This document shows, in pieces, positions 34,345 through 43,063 of a stretch of DNA of 64,000 nt (within the stretch, counting starts at the first letter, position 1; each line of letters begins with the position of its first letter). The stretch spans positions 62,001-126,000 of the forward strand of contig CANJRD010000001.1 in assembly GCA_947476695.1 (NCBI GenBank). The letters are read 5' to 3'. Origin of the DNA: Rhodospirillaceae bacterium (lineage in GTDB: Bacteria > Pseudomonadota > Alphaproteobacteria > Rhodospirillales > Rhodospirillaceae). The notes below the pieces were generated by a model that was given only the letters and a program-made list of their open reading frames with translations, was not told the origin of the DNA and did not search any database. The position numbers were made by a program, and so were the translations under genes.

Positions 34345-34374
34345 TTGTTGTGATTATTGCTCAATTAATATAAT
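34345..34374 (+). promoter_or_regulatory. Candidate promoter TTGTTG-N18-TATAAT for the E1 gene
   Basis: In the 135-base Lrp/E1 divergent gap, strikingly AT-rich for this genome, a perfect -10 hexamer lies at 34369-34374 with TTGTTG at 34345-34350. It is about 80 bases before the E1 ATG. The surrounding A/T tracts are the kind of DNA Lrp proteins bind. Confidence 0.5.
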
Positions 34375-34456
34375 ATTTAGCTGAAATAGCAAGGACTTGC
34401 CCCGGCGGTCCACCTTAGTCTGCCCTTGCGCGCAAGACAGATTAAGGACGTAACCG

Positions 34457-36829
34457 ATGGCCATGCCTTCACCTCAAGAGCTCGAGACCATCGCCCTCTT
34501 GGAGAAGCGCATCCTGTGGATGGCGATGTGGATGATTCACCACGCCAACCACATCCGGGAAAGCAACGACGGTATCAAGGTCGGCGGGCACCAGGCGTCG
34601 AGCGCCTCGATGGCGACGGTGCTGGCAGCGCTGTACTTCCACACCCTGCGCCCGGAAGACCGCATCGCGGTGAAACCGCACTCCGGTCCGGTGTTCCATG
34701 CGATCCAATACCTGTTCGGCAATCAGAACCTGGAGCGGATGAAGAACTTCCGTCTGCTCGGCGGCGTGCAGCCTTATCCGTCGCGCACGAAGGACAAGGC
34801 GGACGTGGATTTCTCCACCGGCTCCGTCGGCCTCGGTGTCGCCGAAACGCTGTTCGCCTCGATCGTGCAGGACTACGTGAAGGCACACAGCCTGGGCGGC
34901 GACAAGCCGAAGGGCCGCATGATCGCCATGATGGGCGACGCGGAACTGGACGAAGGCAACGTGTACGAAGCGTTGCTCGAAGGCTGGAAGCACGAGGTGC
35001 GGAACCTGTGGTGGATCGTCGACTACAACCGCCAGAGCCTGGACGGCGTGGTCAACGATCAGCTGTTCGGCCGCATCGCCGGCTTCTTCGAGGCGGTGGA
35101 CTGGAAGGTCATCACGTTGAAGTACGGCCTGAAGCTGCAGGCGGCGTTCAAGACGCCGATCGGCCCCGCGTTGCAGAAGTGGATCGACGATTGCCCGAAC
35201 CAACGTTATTCGGCGCTGACGTTCCAGGGTGGTGCGGCGTGGCGCGAGGAACTGAAGCGCGACCTGAAGGGCGCGCCCGGTCTCGACGCGCTGCTGTCGC
35301 AGCATAACGACGACGAACTCGCCGCGCTGATGACCAACCTCGGCGGCCATGACTTGCAGGCGATCCTGCAGGCCTTCGAGGACGCCAGCACATCCGACGT
35401 GCCGCATTGCTTCATCGCCTACACCATCAAGGGCTACGGCTTGCCGCTGGCCGGTCACAAGGATAACCACGCCGGCATCATGACCGAGGATCAGATCGCG
35501 AAATTCCGCGGGCAGATCGGGGTGACGGAGGGCGAGGAGTGGGACCCGCTGTCCGGTCTGGAGGCGAAGCTGCCGCAGATCCGCAAGTTCCTGGAGAACG
35601 TGCCCTTCGCCGCGCGGGTCACGCGCGAGAAGTCGAACCGCGCGCCGGAGATGATCGCGGTGCACGACCTGCCGGTGCCGACCGGCGGCGCGCGCATGTC
35701 GACACAGGAAGCCTTCGGCAAAATCATGAATGAGTTGGGCCGCAGCGATACGCCGCTGGCCTCGCGCGTGGTCACAACCTCGCCGGACGTAACGGTGTCG
35801 ACCAACCTGGGCGGCTGGGTAAACCAGCGCAGCCCGTTCCATACCACCAACCGCGACGACATCTTCCGCCAGATGCACGTGGCCTCGCCCCAGAAGTGGG
35901 CGCAGAGCCCGAAGGGCCAGCACATCGAGCTGGGCATCGCGGAGAACAACCTGTTCCTGATGCTGAGTGCGCTGGGTCTGTCCGACAGCCTGTTCAACGC
36001 GCGCCTGTTGCCGGTCGGCACGCTGTACGACCCGTTCATCGCCCGCGGCCTGGATGCGCTGACCTATGCGGCCTATCAGGATGCGCGCTTCATGCTGGTG
36101 GCGACACCGTCGGGCATCAGCCTCGGCCATGAAGGCGGCGCGCACCAATCGATGTTCACACCGCTGATCGGCATGGGGCACCCGAACCTCGCGTCCTATG
36201 AACCCGCGTTCGCCGACGAACTCGCGGTGATCATGACCTGGGGCTTCGATCACATGCAGCAGCCGAACGGTGAGTCTATCTATTTGCGTCTATCGACGCG
36301 TCCGTTGGCGCAGCCGAAACGCGAGATGACGCCTGACCTACGCGCCGACATCCTGGCCGGCGCTTACTGGGCGAAAGAGCCAGCCCCGGGTTCGGATTTC
36401 GCCCTGGCCTACTGTGGCGTCGTCAGTCCGGAAGCGCATGCGGCGTTCGAGGCGATCGCCGAGGACCTGCCGGGCGCGGGCCTGCTGGCGATCACCTCGC
36501 CCGATCGCATCCACGGCGGCTGGCGCGATGCCGCCCGTGCGCGCCGCAACGGCCAGCCGAAGGCCTTGAGCCACATCGAGCGCCTGCTGGGCGACCTCGC
36601 CCCGCAGGCCACGCTCGTGACCCTGCACGATGCCCATCCGGCCTCGTTGAGCTGGCTGGGCTCCGTGCGCGGGCAACTGTGCGAGAGCTTGGGGGTCGAT
36701 CGCTTCGGCCAGGCCGGCGACATCTCAAGTCTTTATCGGGAATACGGAATCGACACCGAAACCGTGGTCGACGCGGTGGCCGATGTCGTCGTCCAGCATT
36801 TCCGGGGCTTCGCCCAAGCCGCGGAATAA
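34457..36829 (+). CDS. 2-oxo acid dehydrogenase E1, homodimeric AceE/MdeB-like
   Basis: A 790-residue thiamine-diphosphate enzyme of the transketolase-like homodimeric E1 group. The TPP/Mg motif is 'MMGDAELDEGNVYEALLEGW' closing with 'WWIVDYNRQSLDG'; 'HHANHIRESNDGIKVGGHQA' and 'KPHSGPVFHAIQYL' are E1/transketolase active-site segments, and 'GQHIELGIAENNLFLMLSAL' begins the pyrimidine domain. AceE of enteric bacteria has about 890 residues; this shorter form resembles MdeB, a 2-oxobutyrate dehydrogenase E1 of methionine breakdown, also next to an Lrp-type gene. No E2, E3 or methionine gamma-lyase gene lies nearby, so it must borrow them or use free acceptors. AAGGA precedes the ATG. Pyruvate and 2-oxobutyrate are both possible substrates. 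Confidence 0.85.
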   Translation: MAMPSPQELETIALLEKRILWMAMWMIHHANHIRESNDGIKVGGHQASSASMATVLAALYFHTLRPEDRIAVKPHSGPVFHAIQYLFGNQNLERMKNFRLLGGVQPYPSRTKDKADVDFSTGSVGLGVAETLFASIVQDYVKAHSLGGDKPKGRMIAMMGDAELDEGNVYEALLEGWKHEVRNLWWIVDYNRQSLDGVVNDQLFGRIAGFFEAVDWKVITLKYGLKLQAAFKTPIGPALQKWIDDCPNQRYSALTFQGGAAWREELKRDLKGAPGLDALLSQHNDDELAALMTNLGGHDLQAILQAFEDASTSDVPHCFIAYTIKGYGLPLAGHKDNHAGIMTEDQIAKFRGQIGVTEGEEWDPLSGLEAKLPQIRKFLENVPFAARVTREKSNRAPEMIAVHDLPVPTGGARMSTQEAFGKIMNELGRSDTPLASRVVTTSPDVTVSTNLGGWVNQRSPFHTTNRDDIFRQMHVASPQKWAQSPKGQHIELGIAENNLFLMLSALGLSDSLFNARLLPVGTLYDPFIARGLDALTYAAYQDARFMLVATPSGISLGHEGGAHQSMFTPLIGMGHPNLASYEPAFADELAVIMTWGFDHMQQPNGESIYLRLSTRPLAQPKREMTPDLRADILAGAYWAKEPAPGSDFALAYCGVVSPEAHAAFEAIAEDLPGAGLLAITSPDRIHGGWRDAARARRNGQPKALSHIERLLGDLAPQATLVTLHDAHPASLSWLGSVRGQLCESLGVDRFGQAGDISSLYREYGIDTETVVDAVADVVVQHFRGFAQAAE

Positions 36830-36878
36830 TTTTTTAACGGTTTAGGCGGACAGTCTGCAGGGTTGGGAGAACTCTGCC

Positions 36879-37628
36879 ATGACCGTCGTCATGATCACGC
36901 CACTGCCCCGTCGCACCACCATCATTGGCGCAGGCCTGTTGTTACTGACAGCCTGCGGGAAAGACCCCGTGCGCGACCTCAAGAGCCTGAAGACGCAAGT
37001 CCAGTATCGCTACGGCAAGAAGGATTTCGTTGCCGGATACGATCTCGCCAAGAAGGGCTTCGAAGCCGCGCGGTCGATGTTGGGCGACAAGGCGCCCGAC
37101 ACGCTCTATTTCGCGCAAGCCGTCAGCGAGAATGCACTGGGCAAGAACGACATTCCTGCGGCGATGAAGGCGATGAAGGTCGAACTCGACCTGCGCAGCA
37201 AGGCTGGCCAGGCCGAAGACAAACTCCAGCGCCGCCGTACATTGCTGATCAAGCTGGCCGAGGAGAACGGCGACAAGCCGACCTCGATCGAGCAGACCGT
37301 GATCATCGCCAAATCCATCGGCATGAGCGCGGGCAAGGACCCGCAGCCGACTTATCGCCCGGAATCGCCCTATCCCGCCGATCTCGCGAAAGCCCGCGTG
37401 GAAGGCGATGTGGAGATCGGCTTCAACCTCGACCCGACGGGCGCGCCGCAAGGCTTGCAGGTGATCCGGGCGGTGCCGGCGAACACCTTCGATATCGCCG
37501 CGATGGAGAACTTCCGCCGCTGGCGCTTCACGCCGTTCATCGAGAACGGGCAGCCGGTGTCGTCTGCCGGTCACAAATTCATGCTGGCGTTCCGCCTCGA
37601 GAAGGCCGCCCGTCCGGCCGGAAACTAA
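36879..37628 (+). CDS. Lipoprotein with TonB C-terminal-like domain
   Basis: A 249-residue lipoprotein. The leader has twin arginines ('PLPRRTTIIGAGLLLLTAC') and a lipobox L-T-A-C with Cys26, so it is anchored to a membrane; residue +2 is Gly, which allows outer-membrane sorting. Residues 30-120 form helices that look like tetratricopeptide-type hairpins ('AGYDLAKKGFEAARSMLGDK'). The C-terminal 90 residues match the TonB fold: 'ARVEGDVEIGFNLDPTGAPQ' and 'AMENFRRWRFTPFIENGQPV'. A TonB-C domain without the N-terminal anchor to ExbBD suggests binding to envelope partners rather than energy coupling. It follows the E1 gene by 49 bases with its own GGGAG site. Confidence 0.82.
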   Translation: MTVVMITPLPRRTTIIGAGLLLLTACGKDPVRDLKSLKTQVQYRYGKKDFVAGYDLAKKGFEAARSMLGDKAPDTLYFAQAVSENALGKNDIPAAMKAMKVELDLRSKAGQAEDKLQRRRTLLIKLAEENGDKPTSIEQTVIIAKSIGMSAGKDPQPTYRPESPYPADLAKARVEGDVEIGFNLDPTGAPQGLQVIRAVPANTFDIAAMENFRRWRFTPFIENGQPVSSAGHKFMLAFRLEKAARPAGN

Positions 37629-39040
37629 CGGGCGGCGACCTTCGCGGCGGCCGCGCCGCCCAGACGACCCAACGTAATCGCCATGCAGATGCCCGACGCC
37701 GGGATGTAGCCCGACATCGTCGGCCCCGACATGCCGCGCGCCGTACCGCCGCCCGCGAACAGGTTCGGCAACAGCGTGCCGTCGCCACGCCGCACTTGGG
37801 CGTCGTGATTCACGACCAGGCCACCCTGCGTGTGGAACAGCGCGCCGGTGACGCGGATGCCCGCATAAGGCGGCGACAGCTGATGCGCACCGGCGAAGCT
37901 GCGCCCGAAGGGGTCGGCCTTGCGGCCTTCTTTCACCTCGCGCACTTCGGCAAGAGTCGCCGCGAGCGCGGCGGGCGGCAGATCAAGCGCCCGCGCGAGA
38001 TCCTCCACCGTGTCGGCGAACTTGATCGCGTTCAGCGACAGCGCCTGTTTGGTCTCGTGGACATGCTTGTAGCGATCTTGCAGGGTCGCATCCCAGATCA
38101 TGTAGGCGAGATGATCGGGCTGGCGGTGGACGTAGAGACCCTGGCCGGAAATATCGGCCAATTCATCGGAGAACCGCACACCGTTGCGGTTCACCATCAC
38201 GCCGCCGTCGATGATGAAGTTGTAGTTGAACAGCATCTGCTGCGGTACCGCGAGCGAGCCATAGCCTTGGAACGCGGTCATGTCGGCGGTGGCGCCGCCG
38301 AGCTGCGCGCCCCACCGGATGCCGTCGCCGCACGCATTCTCCCAGGTGTAGGTCGCAACACCCGCCATGCCTGGAATGTTTTCGGCGACCATTTCCGGAT
38401 TGGCCGCGAAGCCGCAGGTGCCGAGCACCAGCGCGCCGCAGCCGATGTCCTCGTGCGTGCCGTCGGGGCGCGCGATGCGCACGCCCGTGACACGACCCTC
38501 GGCGTCCGCGAACAGCCCGACGGCGCGTGCCGAGCAGAGGATGTCCACGCCTGCCTTCTCGACCGCGCGCACGAGACGCCCGCTGAGATCGCTGCCGGTA
38601 CGTTCCGGCGGGCCGTGCAGACGCTGGCGCGAATGGCCGAGCCCCTTCCAGCTGGTGTCGACGCTGAAAGGAATGTCGTGACGTTCGGTCAGCCAATCCA
38701 CTGCCGGACCGGCGGCCTTGGTGACGAAGCGCACGAGTTCGGGATCGGTGCGGCCTTCGGTCTTGGCCATGACGTCGGCGTAGAAAAGCTCGGGCGTGTC
38801 GTCGATGCCCAACCGCGCCTGATCTTTCGTGCCAGCGGCACAGATCGCGCCTTGCGACATCGCGGTCGTGCCTTGCGGCACCGGATCGGCCTCAAGCAAC
38901 AGCGTATCCGCGCCGCCATCGCGCGCGGCCAGCGCGGCGGTCAGACCGCAGGCGCCGCCGCCCACGACAACCACGGGAATCTGCGCGGCGAAATACGCCT
39001 GCGCGGTGGGGAGAATTCCTAAATCGGCTTTCACGGACAC
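37625..39040 (-). CDS. FAD-dependent reductase, fumarate reductase/ketosteroid dehydrogenase family
   Basis: A 471-residue FAD_binding_2 flavoprotein. The dinucleotide loop 'IPVVVVGGGACGLTAALAAR' is at residue about 21, the FAD contact 'TTAMSQGAICAAGT' follows, and the C-terminal FAD motif is 'NLFAGGGTARGMSGPTMSGY'. The substrate domain contains 'GLYVHRQPDHLAYMIWD'. Relatives reduce or oxidise C=C bonds next to carbonyls (fumarate, urocanate, 3-ketosteroids); no cytochrome domain or Tat leader is seen, so it is cytosolic. GTG at 39040 with an AGGA site is the likely start, 11 bases after the small secreted protein. Specific substrate unknown. Confidence 0.85.
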   Translation of the reverse strand: MSVKADLGILPTAQAYFAAQIPVVVVGGGACGLTAALAARDGGADTLLLEADPVPQGTTAMSQGAICAAGTKDQARLGIDDTPELFYADVMAKTEGRTDPELVRFVTKAAGPAVDWLTERHDIPFSVDTSWKGLGHSRQRLHGPPERTGSDLSGRLVRAVEKAGVDILCSARAVGLFADAEGRVTGVRIARPDGTHEDIGCGALVLGTCGFAANPEMVAENIPGMAGVATYTWENACGDGIRWGAQLGGATADMTAFQGYGSLAVPQQMLFNYNFIIDGGVMVNRNGVRFSDELADISGQGLYVHRQPDHLAYMIWDATLQDRYKHVHETKQALSLNAIKFADTVEDLARALDLPPAALAATLAEVREVKEGRKADPFGRSFAGAHQLSPPYAGIRVTGALFHTQGGLVVNHDAQVRRGDGTLLPNLFAGGGTARGMSGPTMSGYIPASGICMAITLGRLGGAAAAKVAAR

Positions 39041-39051
39041 GTTCAAAATTC

Positions 39052-39360
39052 CTACTGCGCCTCGCGCAGGCAAAGGGTGGCGATGGCGGTCATCTTCTGC
39101 ATCACGGCATCCGGCGGCGCGCGATTGTTGATCGTCGCCTCGGCATAGGCCTGCATTTCATCGAGCGAAAGCTTGGCCGGCGTTTCGCGCACAAGGCAAG
39201 CGCAGAGCTTGGCCTTGTCGCCCGAAACGGCGCCCGCGCCCTGCGCGAGGAACCCGCTGCACGTGGCGGTGAGCGAAGCGGCGTCCACCCCTTTGGGAAG
39301 TTGCGCCTGCGCCGCACCGCTGGCGAACAGACCCACCAGAATGATGAACGCAGATTTCAT
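39052..39360 (-). CDS. Small secreted protein of unknown function
   Basis: A 102-residue protein with a clear Sec signal, 'MKSAFIILVGLFASGAAQAQ', cleaved around residue 19. The mature part is helical with four cysteines ('ATCSGFLAQ', 'KLCACLVRE', 'ATLCLREAQ'), which could form disulphides. It is first in a two-gene leftward unit with the FAD reductase. No family name recognised; the fold may be a small periplasmic helical bundle. Confidence 0.72.
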   Translation of the reverse strand: MKSAFIILVGLFASGAAQAQLPKGVDAASLTATCSGFLAQGAGAVSGDKAKLCACLVRETPAKLSLDEMQAYAEATINNRAPPDAVMQKMTAIATLCLREAQ

Positions 39361-39424
39361 CGCATTCCCCTTTTTCGCACCGGCGTTCGGAGGTTAGCAT
39401 GGGTCGATAGAAGAGGTGATGTCG

Positions 39425-40027
39425 ATGTTGGATGCGGTGCTCGGGCGTGTATTGGAAATGCCGTTGGCCAAGGCGGGCGACGCCATCGCCGGGCGCGGCG
39501 TCGATGCGACCACCGTGACCCTTTTGGGTGGTGCGGCCGGGGCGCTTGCCGCGGCGGCCATTGCGCTCGGCTGGTACAGCTTCAGATTGCTGTGCTTCGC
39601 GATCAACCGTCTGGCAGACGGGCTCGACGGCCCGGTTGCGCGTGCCGGCGCGACAACCGACTTCGGCGGTTTCCTCGATATCCTGATCGACGCCGTGATT
39701 TATCTGGCGCTCGCGGGCGCTTTCGCACTGGCCGACCCCAAGCACCTCGGGATCGCGATCCTGGTGATTATCAGCCTGGCCAGCACGTACACCGCGATGC
39801 TTGCCTTCGCGGCCGTAGCCGGCAAACGCGACTTGCGTCGCGAGGACGCCGCCGCACGCGGCCTGGTTCATACGGGCTTGGTGGAAGGCGCGGAAACAGT
39901 CGCGTTCTTCGTGATCGTTTGCCTGTGGCCCGACACGTTCAACTGGATTGGATCGATCTTCGCGCTGATGTGCTGGATCACCGTGGCCCAACGCGTGATC
40001 GCGGCCCGCGCGGCGTTCGGCGACTAA
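39425..40027 (+). CDS. CDP-alcohol phosphatidyltransferase
   Basis: A 200-residue integral membrane enzyme. The CDP-alcohol signature is 'LADGLDGPVARAGATTDFGG' running into 'FLDILIDA'. All metal-binding aspartates are present, though the spacer after the A-R pair is one residue shorter than in the standard D-x2-D-G-x2-A-R-x8-G-x3-D-x3-D pattern. It would swap CMP from a CDP-linked lipid or alcohol for another alcohol, as in phospholipid head-group synthesis. Six helices are expected. Start taken at ATG 39425 with AGAGG; ATG 39419 is an alternative. Monocistronic and convergent with ptsN. Substrate unassigned. Confidence 0.87.
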   Translation: MLDAVLGRVLEMPLAKAGDAIAGRGVDATTVTLLGGAAGALAAAAIALGWYSFRLLCFAINRLADGLDGPVARAGATTDFGGFLDILIDAVIYLALAGAFALADPKHLGIAILVIISLASTYTAMLAFAAVAGKRDLRREDAAARGLVHTGLVEGAETVAFFVIVCLWPDTFNWIGSIFALMCWITVAQRVIAARAAFGD

Positions 40028-40046
40028 GGGATCGGCAGGAGATAGG

Positions 40047-40508
40047 TTAAGCGGCCTGCGCTTCGGTCTGCGTCAGCAGCAGATAGAGACCGTCGGCGGT
40101 CTTCGCGCCGCGCAGCTTCTCGCACATGGATGCATCGCGCAGCAGACGCGAGACCCGCGCCAGCGCCTTCAGGTGATCGGCTCCGGCGGACTCCGGCGCG
40201 AGCAGCAGGAAGATCAGGTCGACGGGCTGTTCGTCGATGGCGTCAAAATCGATCGGCTTTTCCAGGCGCGCGAACACGGCGTACAGGCGGGTGAGTTCCG
40301 GCAGCTTGCCGTGCGGGATGGCGATGCCACTACCCACGCCGGTCGTGCCCAGACGTTCCCGCTCAAGGACGGTCTCGAAGATCTTCCGCTCGTTGAGTCC
40401 GGTCACGGCGGCAGCGTGCCGCGCCAGCTCCTGCAGGGCCTGCTTCTTGTTCGGCGCCTTGAGGCCTGCAACAACAGCTTCAGGCTGAAGAATGTCTCTG
40501 ATTTCCAT
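40047..40508 (-). CDS. ptsN: Nitrogen-type PTS enzyme IIA (EIIA-Ntr)
   Basis: A 153-residue cytoplasmic PTS protein. The phosphorylated residue is His66 in 'GVGSGIAIPHGK', and 'VDLIFLLLAPESAGADHLKA' follows, as in other PtsN proteins. It takes phosphate from NPr and regulates potassium transport, nitrogen and envelope functions by binding partners. It is the last gene of the lpt-rpoN block, 251 bases after rpoN. Confidence 0.95.
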   Translation of the reverse strand: MEIRDILQPEAVVAGLKAPNKKQALQELARHAAAVTGLNERKIFETVLERERLGTTGVGSGIAIPHGKLPELTRLYAVFARLEKPIDFDAIDEQPVDLIFLLLAPESAGADHLKALARVSRLLRDASMCEKLRGAKTADGLYLLLTQTEAQAA

Positions 40509-40759
40509 TCACTCGCCACCACGGGACATCGCCGTAGACTTTTTCACTGGCTGAACACGTACATTCCCTTGCCGACTTAACTCGCGGCGCGGGCTCGGGT
40601 TGCAACCCAGTTGTCTAATCGTGATCAGATGTCCGTTGCAGTGCTGCGAGGGCTTTCAAAGGAGCGGGCTCGCAGCAACTAACCCATCCAAAAGGTGGCG
40701 GAAGATAGGCGCGGGGAGCGGGTGAAGTCAAGGCAACCGCCGGGCGGGGCAAACAACCG
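40509..40759. other. 251-base gap between rpoN and ptsN, no hpf gene
   Basis: No coding frame of any quality. It holds an inverted repeat with 9-base perfect arms at 40642-40650 and 40669-40677 (18-base loop) and a short palindrome GGGTTGCAACCC at 40597-40608. Many proteobacteria have the ribosome hibernation factor gene hpf in this place; here it is absent. The hairpin may end or attenuate the rpoN transcript. Confidence 0.55.
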
Positions 40760-42271
40760 CTAAATGCCGTGCAGGCTTGACATTTTTTCCCGTCGGCGAC
40801 GCGCAGATGACGGAATATTGAGAGCATCGCGGTACTTCGCCACGGTGCGGCGCGCTACCTCGATACCTTCTCCGCGCAGCATTTCCACGATGCGGTCGTC
40901 GGACAGAACCGCATCCGCCTGTTCGCCGTCGATCAACACCTTGATGCGATGGCGCACCGACGCCGACGAATGTGCCTCCGCGCCGTTGGACGAAGGCAAT
41001 CCTTGGGTGAAAAAATACTTCAGCTCGAAAACGCCGCGCGGCGTCGAGATGTATTTGTTCGTCGTCACGCGGCTGACGGTGCTCTCGTGCATCTCGATGG
41101 CTTCGGCCACATCGCGCAACACCAACGGCCTGAGATGCGCGATGCCGTGACGGAAGAAACCGTCCTGCTGCTTCACGATCTCAATTGAGACCTTAAGGAT
41201 GGTCTCTGCGCGCTGATTGAGTGCCTTCACCAGCCAGTTGGCGGATTGAAAACGTTCCGTCAGAAAGGACTTGTCCGCCTTGGTGCTCGCGCGGCTGACT
41301 TCGGCGTAATAGGCGTGATTGACCAGCACGCGGGGCAGCGTCTGCGGATTGAGTTCAATGCGCCAGCCGCCGGCCGGCTGCAGCGTCATCAAGACGTCCG
41401 GCACGACCGACTGCTCATAGCTGCGTTCGAAACGCAGCGCCGGCTTCGGATCGAGGGCGCGGATCTCGGCAACCATCTCGCGCATGTCTTCGGCCGAGAC
41501 GCCGCAGACATCGCACAGCTTGCGCATGTCGCGCGCCGCCAGCAGGTCGAGGCGCGCGAGCAAGGCTTCCATCGCCGGGTCGAAACGGTTGCGATCTACC
41601 AGCTGAAGCTTGAGGCATTCGCGCAGATCGCGCGCGAAAATGCCCGACGGCTCGAATCGCTGGAGCTTTGCCAGCACACGCTCGACCGACGCCGCATCCG
41701 TGCCAAGCGCCTCGGCCGCATCGGCGAGATCGATGGCGAGATATCCGCTTTCGTCCAGCTGCTCGATCAGGAACGCACCGATCAGCCGCTCGGCCTGGTC
41801 TGGAACCCCGAACGACAGCTGCTGCAGCAGATGACTGCGCAGATCCGGCGCGTCCGCGACGGCGCGGTCCAAGGCCGTGCCGCCTTCGCCACTGGGCGTG
41901 CCCCAGGGGTCGGCGAGCGCGCCGACACTGTCGGGCGTCTCGCGCGAATCGAGGCCGCCGTCCGACAAACCTGAATCGTTGTCGACGACTTCCTCGGAGA
42001 TATCGAGCGGGCGTTCGTCTTCGCCGTCGACGGAATCCACGACGGGCGGCGTATCGTCGCGGCGGTCTTCACCGTTGCCGGTGGATTCGGCGAGGATGCT
42101 GCTCTCGCCGACCTCGTCGATCTCGAGCAGCGGATTAGATTCAAGCTCGGTCGACAGGTAAGCCGACAGCTCGAGCGACGACAGCTGCAACAGCTTGATC
42201 GCCTGCTGCAGCTGCGGCGTGATGACGAGGCTTTGCGACTGCCTGAGATCGAGACGTGGGGTAAGACCCAT
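40760..42271 (-). CDS. rpoN: RNA polymerase sigma-54 factor
   Basis: A 503-residue sigma-54. Region I begins 'LDLRQSQSLVITPQLQQAIK' and 'LLQLSSLELSAYLSTELESN', the glutamine/leucine activator-response region. An acidic linker (residues about 55-120) follows, then the core-binding domain, the helix-turn-helix ('MHESTVSRVTTNKYISTPRG') and the RpoN box 'ARRTVAKYRDALNIPSSA', which recognises the -24 element. It directs genes that need an enhancer-bound activator, such as NtrC or PrsR. It starts 18 bases after lptB, so it is co-transcribed with the LPS transport genes. Confidence 0.96.
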   Translation of the reverse strand: MGLTPRLDLRQSQSLVITPQLQQAIKLLQLSSLELSAYLSTELESNPLLEIDEVGESSILAESTGNGEDRRDDTPPVVDSVDGEDERPLDISEEVVDNDSGLSDGGLDSRETPDSVGALADPWGTPSGEGGTALDRAVADAPDLRSHLLQQLSFGVPDQAERLIGAFLIEQLDESGYLAIDLADAAEALGTDAASVERVLAKLQRFEPSGIFARDLRECLKLQLVDRNRFDPAMEALLARLDLLAARDMRKLCDVCGVSAEDMREMVAEIRALDPKPALRFERSYEQSVVPDVLMTLQPAGGWRIELNPQTLPRVLVNHAYYAEVSRASTKADKSFLTERFQSANWLVKALNQRAETILKVSIEIVKQQDGFFRHGIAHLRPLVLRDVAEAIEMHESTVSRVTTNKYISTPRGVFELKYFFTQGLPSSNGAEAHSSASVRHRIKVLIDGEQADAVLSDDRIVEMLRGEGIEVARRTVAKYRDALNIPSSARRRREKMSSLHGI

Positions 42272-42289
42272 CTAACCGCAATTCCAGCG

Positions 42290-43063
42290 TTAGAGACTGA
42301 AACGTTCTCCGAGGTACACGCGGCGCACCCCTTCATGCGCAACGATCTCCGAGGGGCGGCCTTCGAAAAGAACAGTGCCTTCATGCAAGATGTAGGCACG
42401 ATCGATGATATCGAGCGTTTCGCGGACGTTGTGATCGGTAATGAGCACGCCCAGGCCGCGATCTTTCAAGTGCGACACCATCTCGCGGATTTCGCCGACG
42501 GCGATCGGATCGATGCCGGCCAGCGGTTCGTCGAGCAGGATGAAGCTGGGCCGCGACGCCAGCGCACGCGCGATTTCGCAACGGCGGCGCTCGCCGCCCG
42601 ACAGCGCCAGCGCCGGCGAACGGCGCAAGTGCGCGATGGAGAATTCCGAGAGCAGCGCCTCGACGAGCGCGTCCTGACGCGCCTTGTCCGGCTCGACCAC
42701 TTCGGCGACCGCGCGGATGTTTCCTTCCACGGTCATGCCGCGGAAGATCGAAGCTTCCTGCGGTAGATACCCGATGCCGAGACGCGCGCGGCGATACATC
42801 GGCAGCGGCGTGATGTCTTCGCCATCGAGCATGATCTTGCCGCGATCCGGCGAGATCAGACCCGTGACGCAATAGAACGACGTGGTCTTGCCGGCGCCGT
42901 TTGGCCCGAGCAGGCCCACGGCTTCGCCGCGCTTCACGGACAGCGACACGTCGCGCAGGACGGGCCGGCCTTTGAACATCTTGCCGATGTTGGCAACGAC
43001 CAGTCCGGCCGCGGTTTTGTTACCGTTGGTCGGAACAGCCGTCGGGGCTGCGGTATCGGACAT
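42290..43063 (-). CDS. lptB: LPS export ABC transporter ATP-binding protein
   Basis: A 257-residue ABC ATPase on the cytoplasmic face. Walker A is 'LLGPNGAGKTTSFYCVTGL', the signature is 'ALSGGERRRCEIARALA', Walker B 'FILLDEPLAGIDPIAVGEI' and the switch histidine 'VLITDHNVRETL'. The Q-loop 'GYLPQEASIFRGMTVEGN' is typical of LptB. It powers extraction of LPS by LptFG, and could also power the LptG-like permease at 19905. Its start overlaps the lptA stop by one base. Confidence 0.96.
   Translation of the reverse strand: MSDTAAPTAVPTNGNKTAAGLVVANIGKMFKGRPVLRDVSLSVKRGEAVGLLGPNGAGKTTSFYCVTGLISPDRGKIMLDGEDITPLPMYRRARLGIGYLPQEASIFRGMTVEGNIRAVAEVVEPDKARQDALVEALLSEFSIAHLRRSPALALSGGERRRCEIARALASRPSFILLDEPLAGIDPIAVGEIREMVSHLKDRGLGVLITDHNVRETLDIIDRAYILHEGTVLFEGRPSEIVAHEGVRRVYLGERFSL

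Noticed and set aside
34469-36253. A 594-codon frame opposite the E1 gene
   Set aside because: Shadow of the clearly homologous E1; its composition is unlike a real protein.
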